Of a stretch of 5,660 nt of DNA, positions 5,505 through 5,660 are shown piece after piece (positions within the stretch are counted from its first letter, which is position 1; each line of letters starts with the position of its first letter). A model generated the notes under the pieces. That model was not told where the DNA came from, did not search any database, and worked only from the letters and a program-made list of their open reading frames with translations. The position numbers and the translations under genes were made by a program. Source of the DNA: Chloroflexota bacterium (GTDB lineage Bacteria; Chloroflexota; Dehalococcoidia; Bin125); NCBI GenBank assembly GCA_027296805.1, contig JAPUIR010000238.1, positions 1-5,660 on the forward strand, in the 5' to 3' direction.

Positions 5505-5660
5505 CCCTCGCTCAGCACGCCTCGCCCCGGCACATCGACATCAGGCCGTGGCGGCGCGGGATTGGCGATGCCTGCCATCAACTGGCTGGGCACCAGCTGG
5601 CGCAGCTCGTCCAGCGTCCACTTGCCCTCCTTGTGGATGTTCTTGATCGGCGGATAGAGG
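5501..5660 (-). CDS. C-terminal fragment of an unidentified protein
   Basis: Read on the - strand, an open frame enters from the right edge (first full codon 5659-5657) and runs 52 codons to TAG at 5503-5501. It begins LYPPIKNIHKEGKWTLDEL, continues RQLVPSQLMAGIANP, and ends in a Pro/Gly/Val-rich tail. The first two thirds look like real protein: a YPPIKNIH turn, an amphipathic helix TLDELRQLVPSQL and normal residue diversity, unlike antisense shadow frames. Codons use G or C at nearly all third positions, as in the neighbouring genes. I do not recognise the family, and the start lies outside the window. No good + strand gene competes here. The stop shares CTAG with the GNAT stop, making the genes convergent with a 4-bp overlap. 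Confidence 0.65.
   Translation of the reverse strand, partial: LYPPIKNIHKEGKWTLDELRQLVPSQLMAGIANPAPPRPDVDVPGRGVLSEG

Noticed and set aside
5505..5646. + strand open frame continuing past the GNAT stop
   Set aside because: It is part of an out-of-frame P/S/A/T-rich shadow of the GNAT gene; the - strand frame gives a far more protein-like sequence.

Overview
This is a GC-rich window (roughly two thirds G+C by eye) packed with bacterial housekeeping genes. Seven genes run left to right on the + strand, and the end of one unidentified gene comes in from the right edge on the - strand. The gene set (YbbR, Der, PlsY, GpsA), the strong C/G preference at third codon positions and the motif variants in PlsY and GpsA (GSGKIGTTN, GATSWG) remind me of Chloroflexota, for example Dehalococcoidia-like bacteria. 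That placement is recall-based inference; there is no rRNA or other phylogenetic marker to confirm it.

Positions 1-3335 form a tight cluster. It starts with the last repeat of a YbbR/CdaR-type protein (1-306, open at the left edge), followed by the ribosome-assembly GTPase Der (303-1694), the acyl-phosphate:glycerol-3-phosphate acyltransferase PlsY (1687-2334) and the NAD(P)-dependent glycerol-3-phosphate dehydrogenase GpsA (2337-3335). The junctions are a 4-bp overlap, an 8-bp overlap and a 2-bp gap. Each downstream gene has a Shine-Dalgarno-like sequence 6 nt before its start, so translational coupling is likely. GpsA makes glycerol-3-phosphate and PlsY acylates it, so the pair supplies the first steps of phospholipid synthesis. 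Der serves 50S maturation. YbbR proteins are usually partners of the diadenylate cyclase CdaA, which would be expected just outside the left edge.

Positions 3336-3405 are a 70-nt gap, the longest non-coding stretch in the window. A second group follows: an acidic HEAT-repeat protein (3406-4365), a Nudix hydrolase with a perfect Nudix box (4390-4875) and a GNAT acetyltransferase of the RimJ/RimL type (4872-5504). The first two lack a usable Shine-Dalgarno sequence; each is instead preceded by a -10-like hexamer that ends six nucleotides before an ATG. The Nudix and GNAT genes overlap by 4 bp (ATGA) and are probably co-translated.

Positions 5501-5660 hold the last 52 codons of a - strand gene whose stop codon overlaps the GNAT stop codon in the tetranucleotide CTAG. 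I saw no mobile element, CRISPR array, RNA gene or clear intrinsic terminator. The window is mostly ordinary core genome. The points most worth a second look are the altered substrate-motif residues in PlsY and GpsA, the nearly lysine-free acidic HEAT protein, the possible leaderless starts and the overlapping convergent stop codons.
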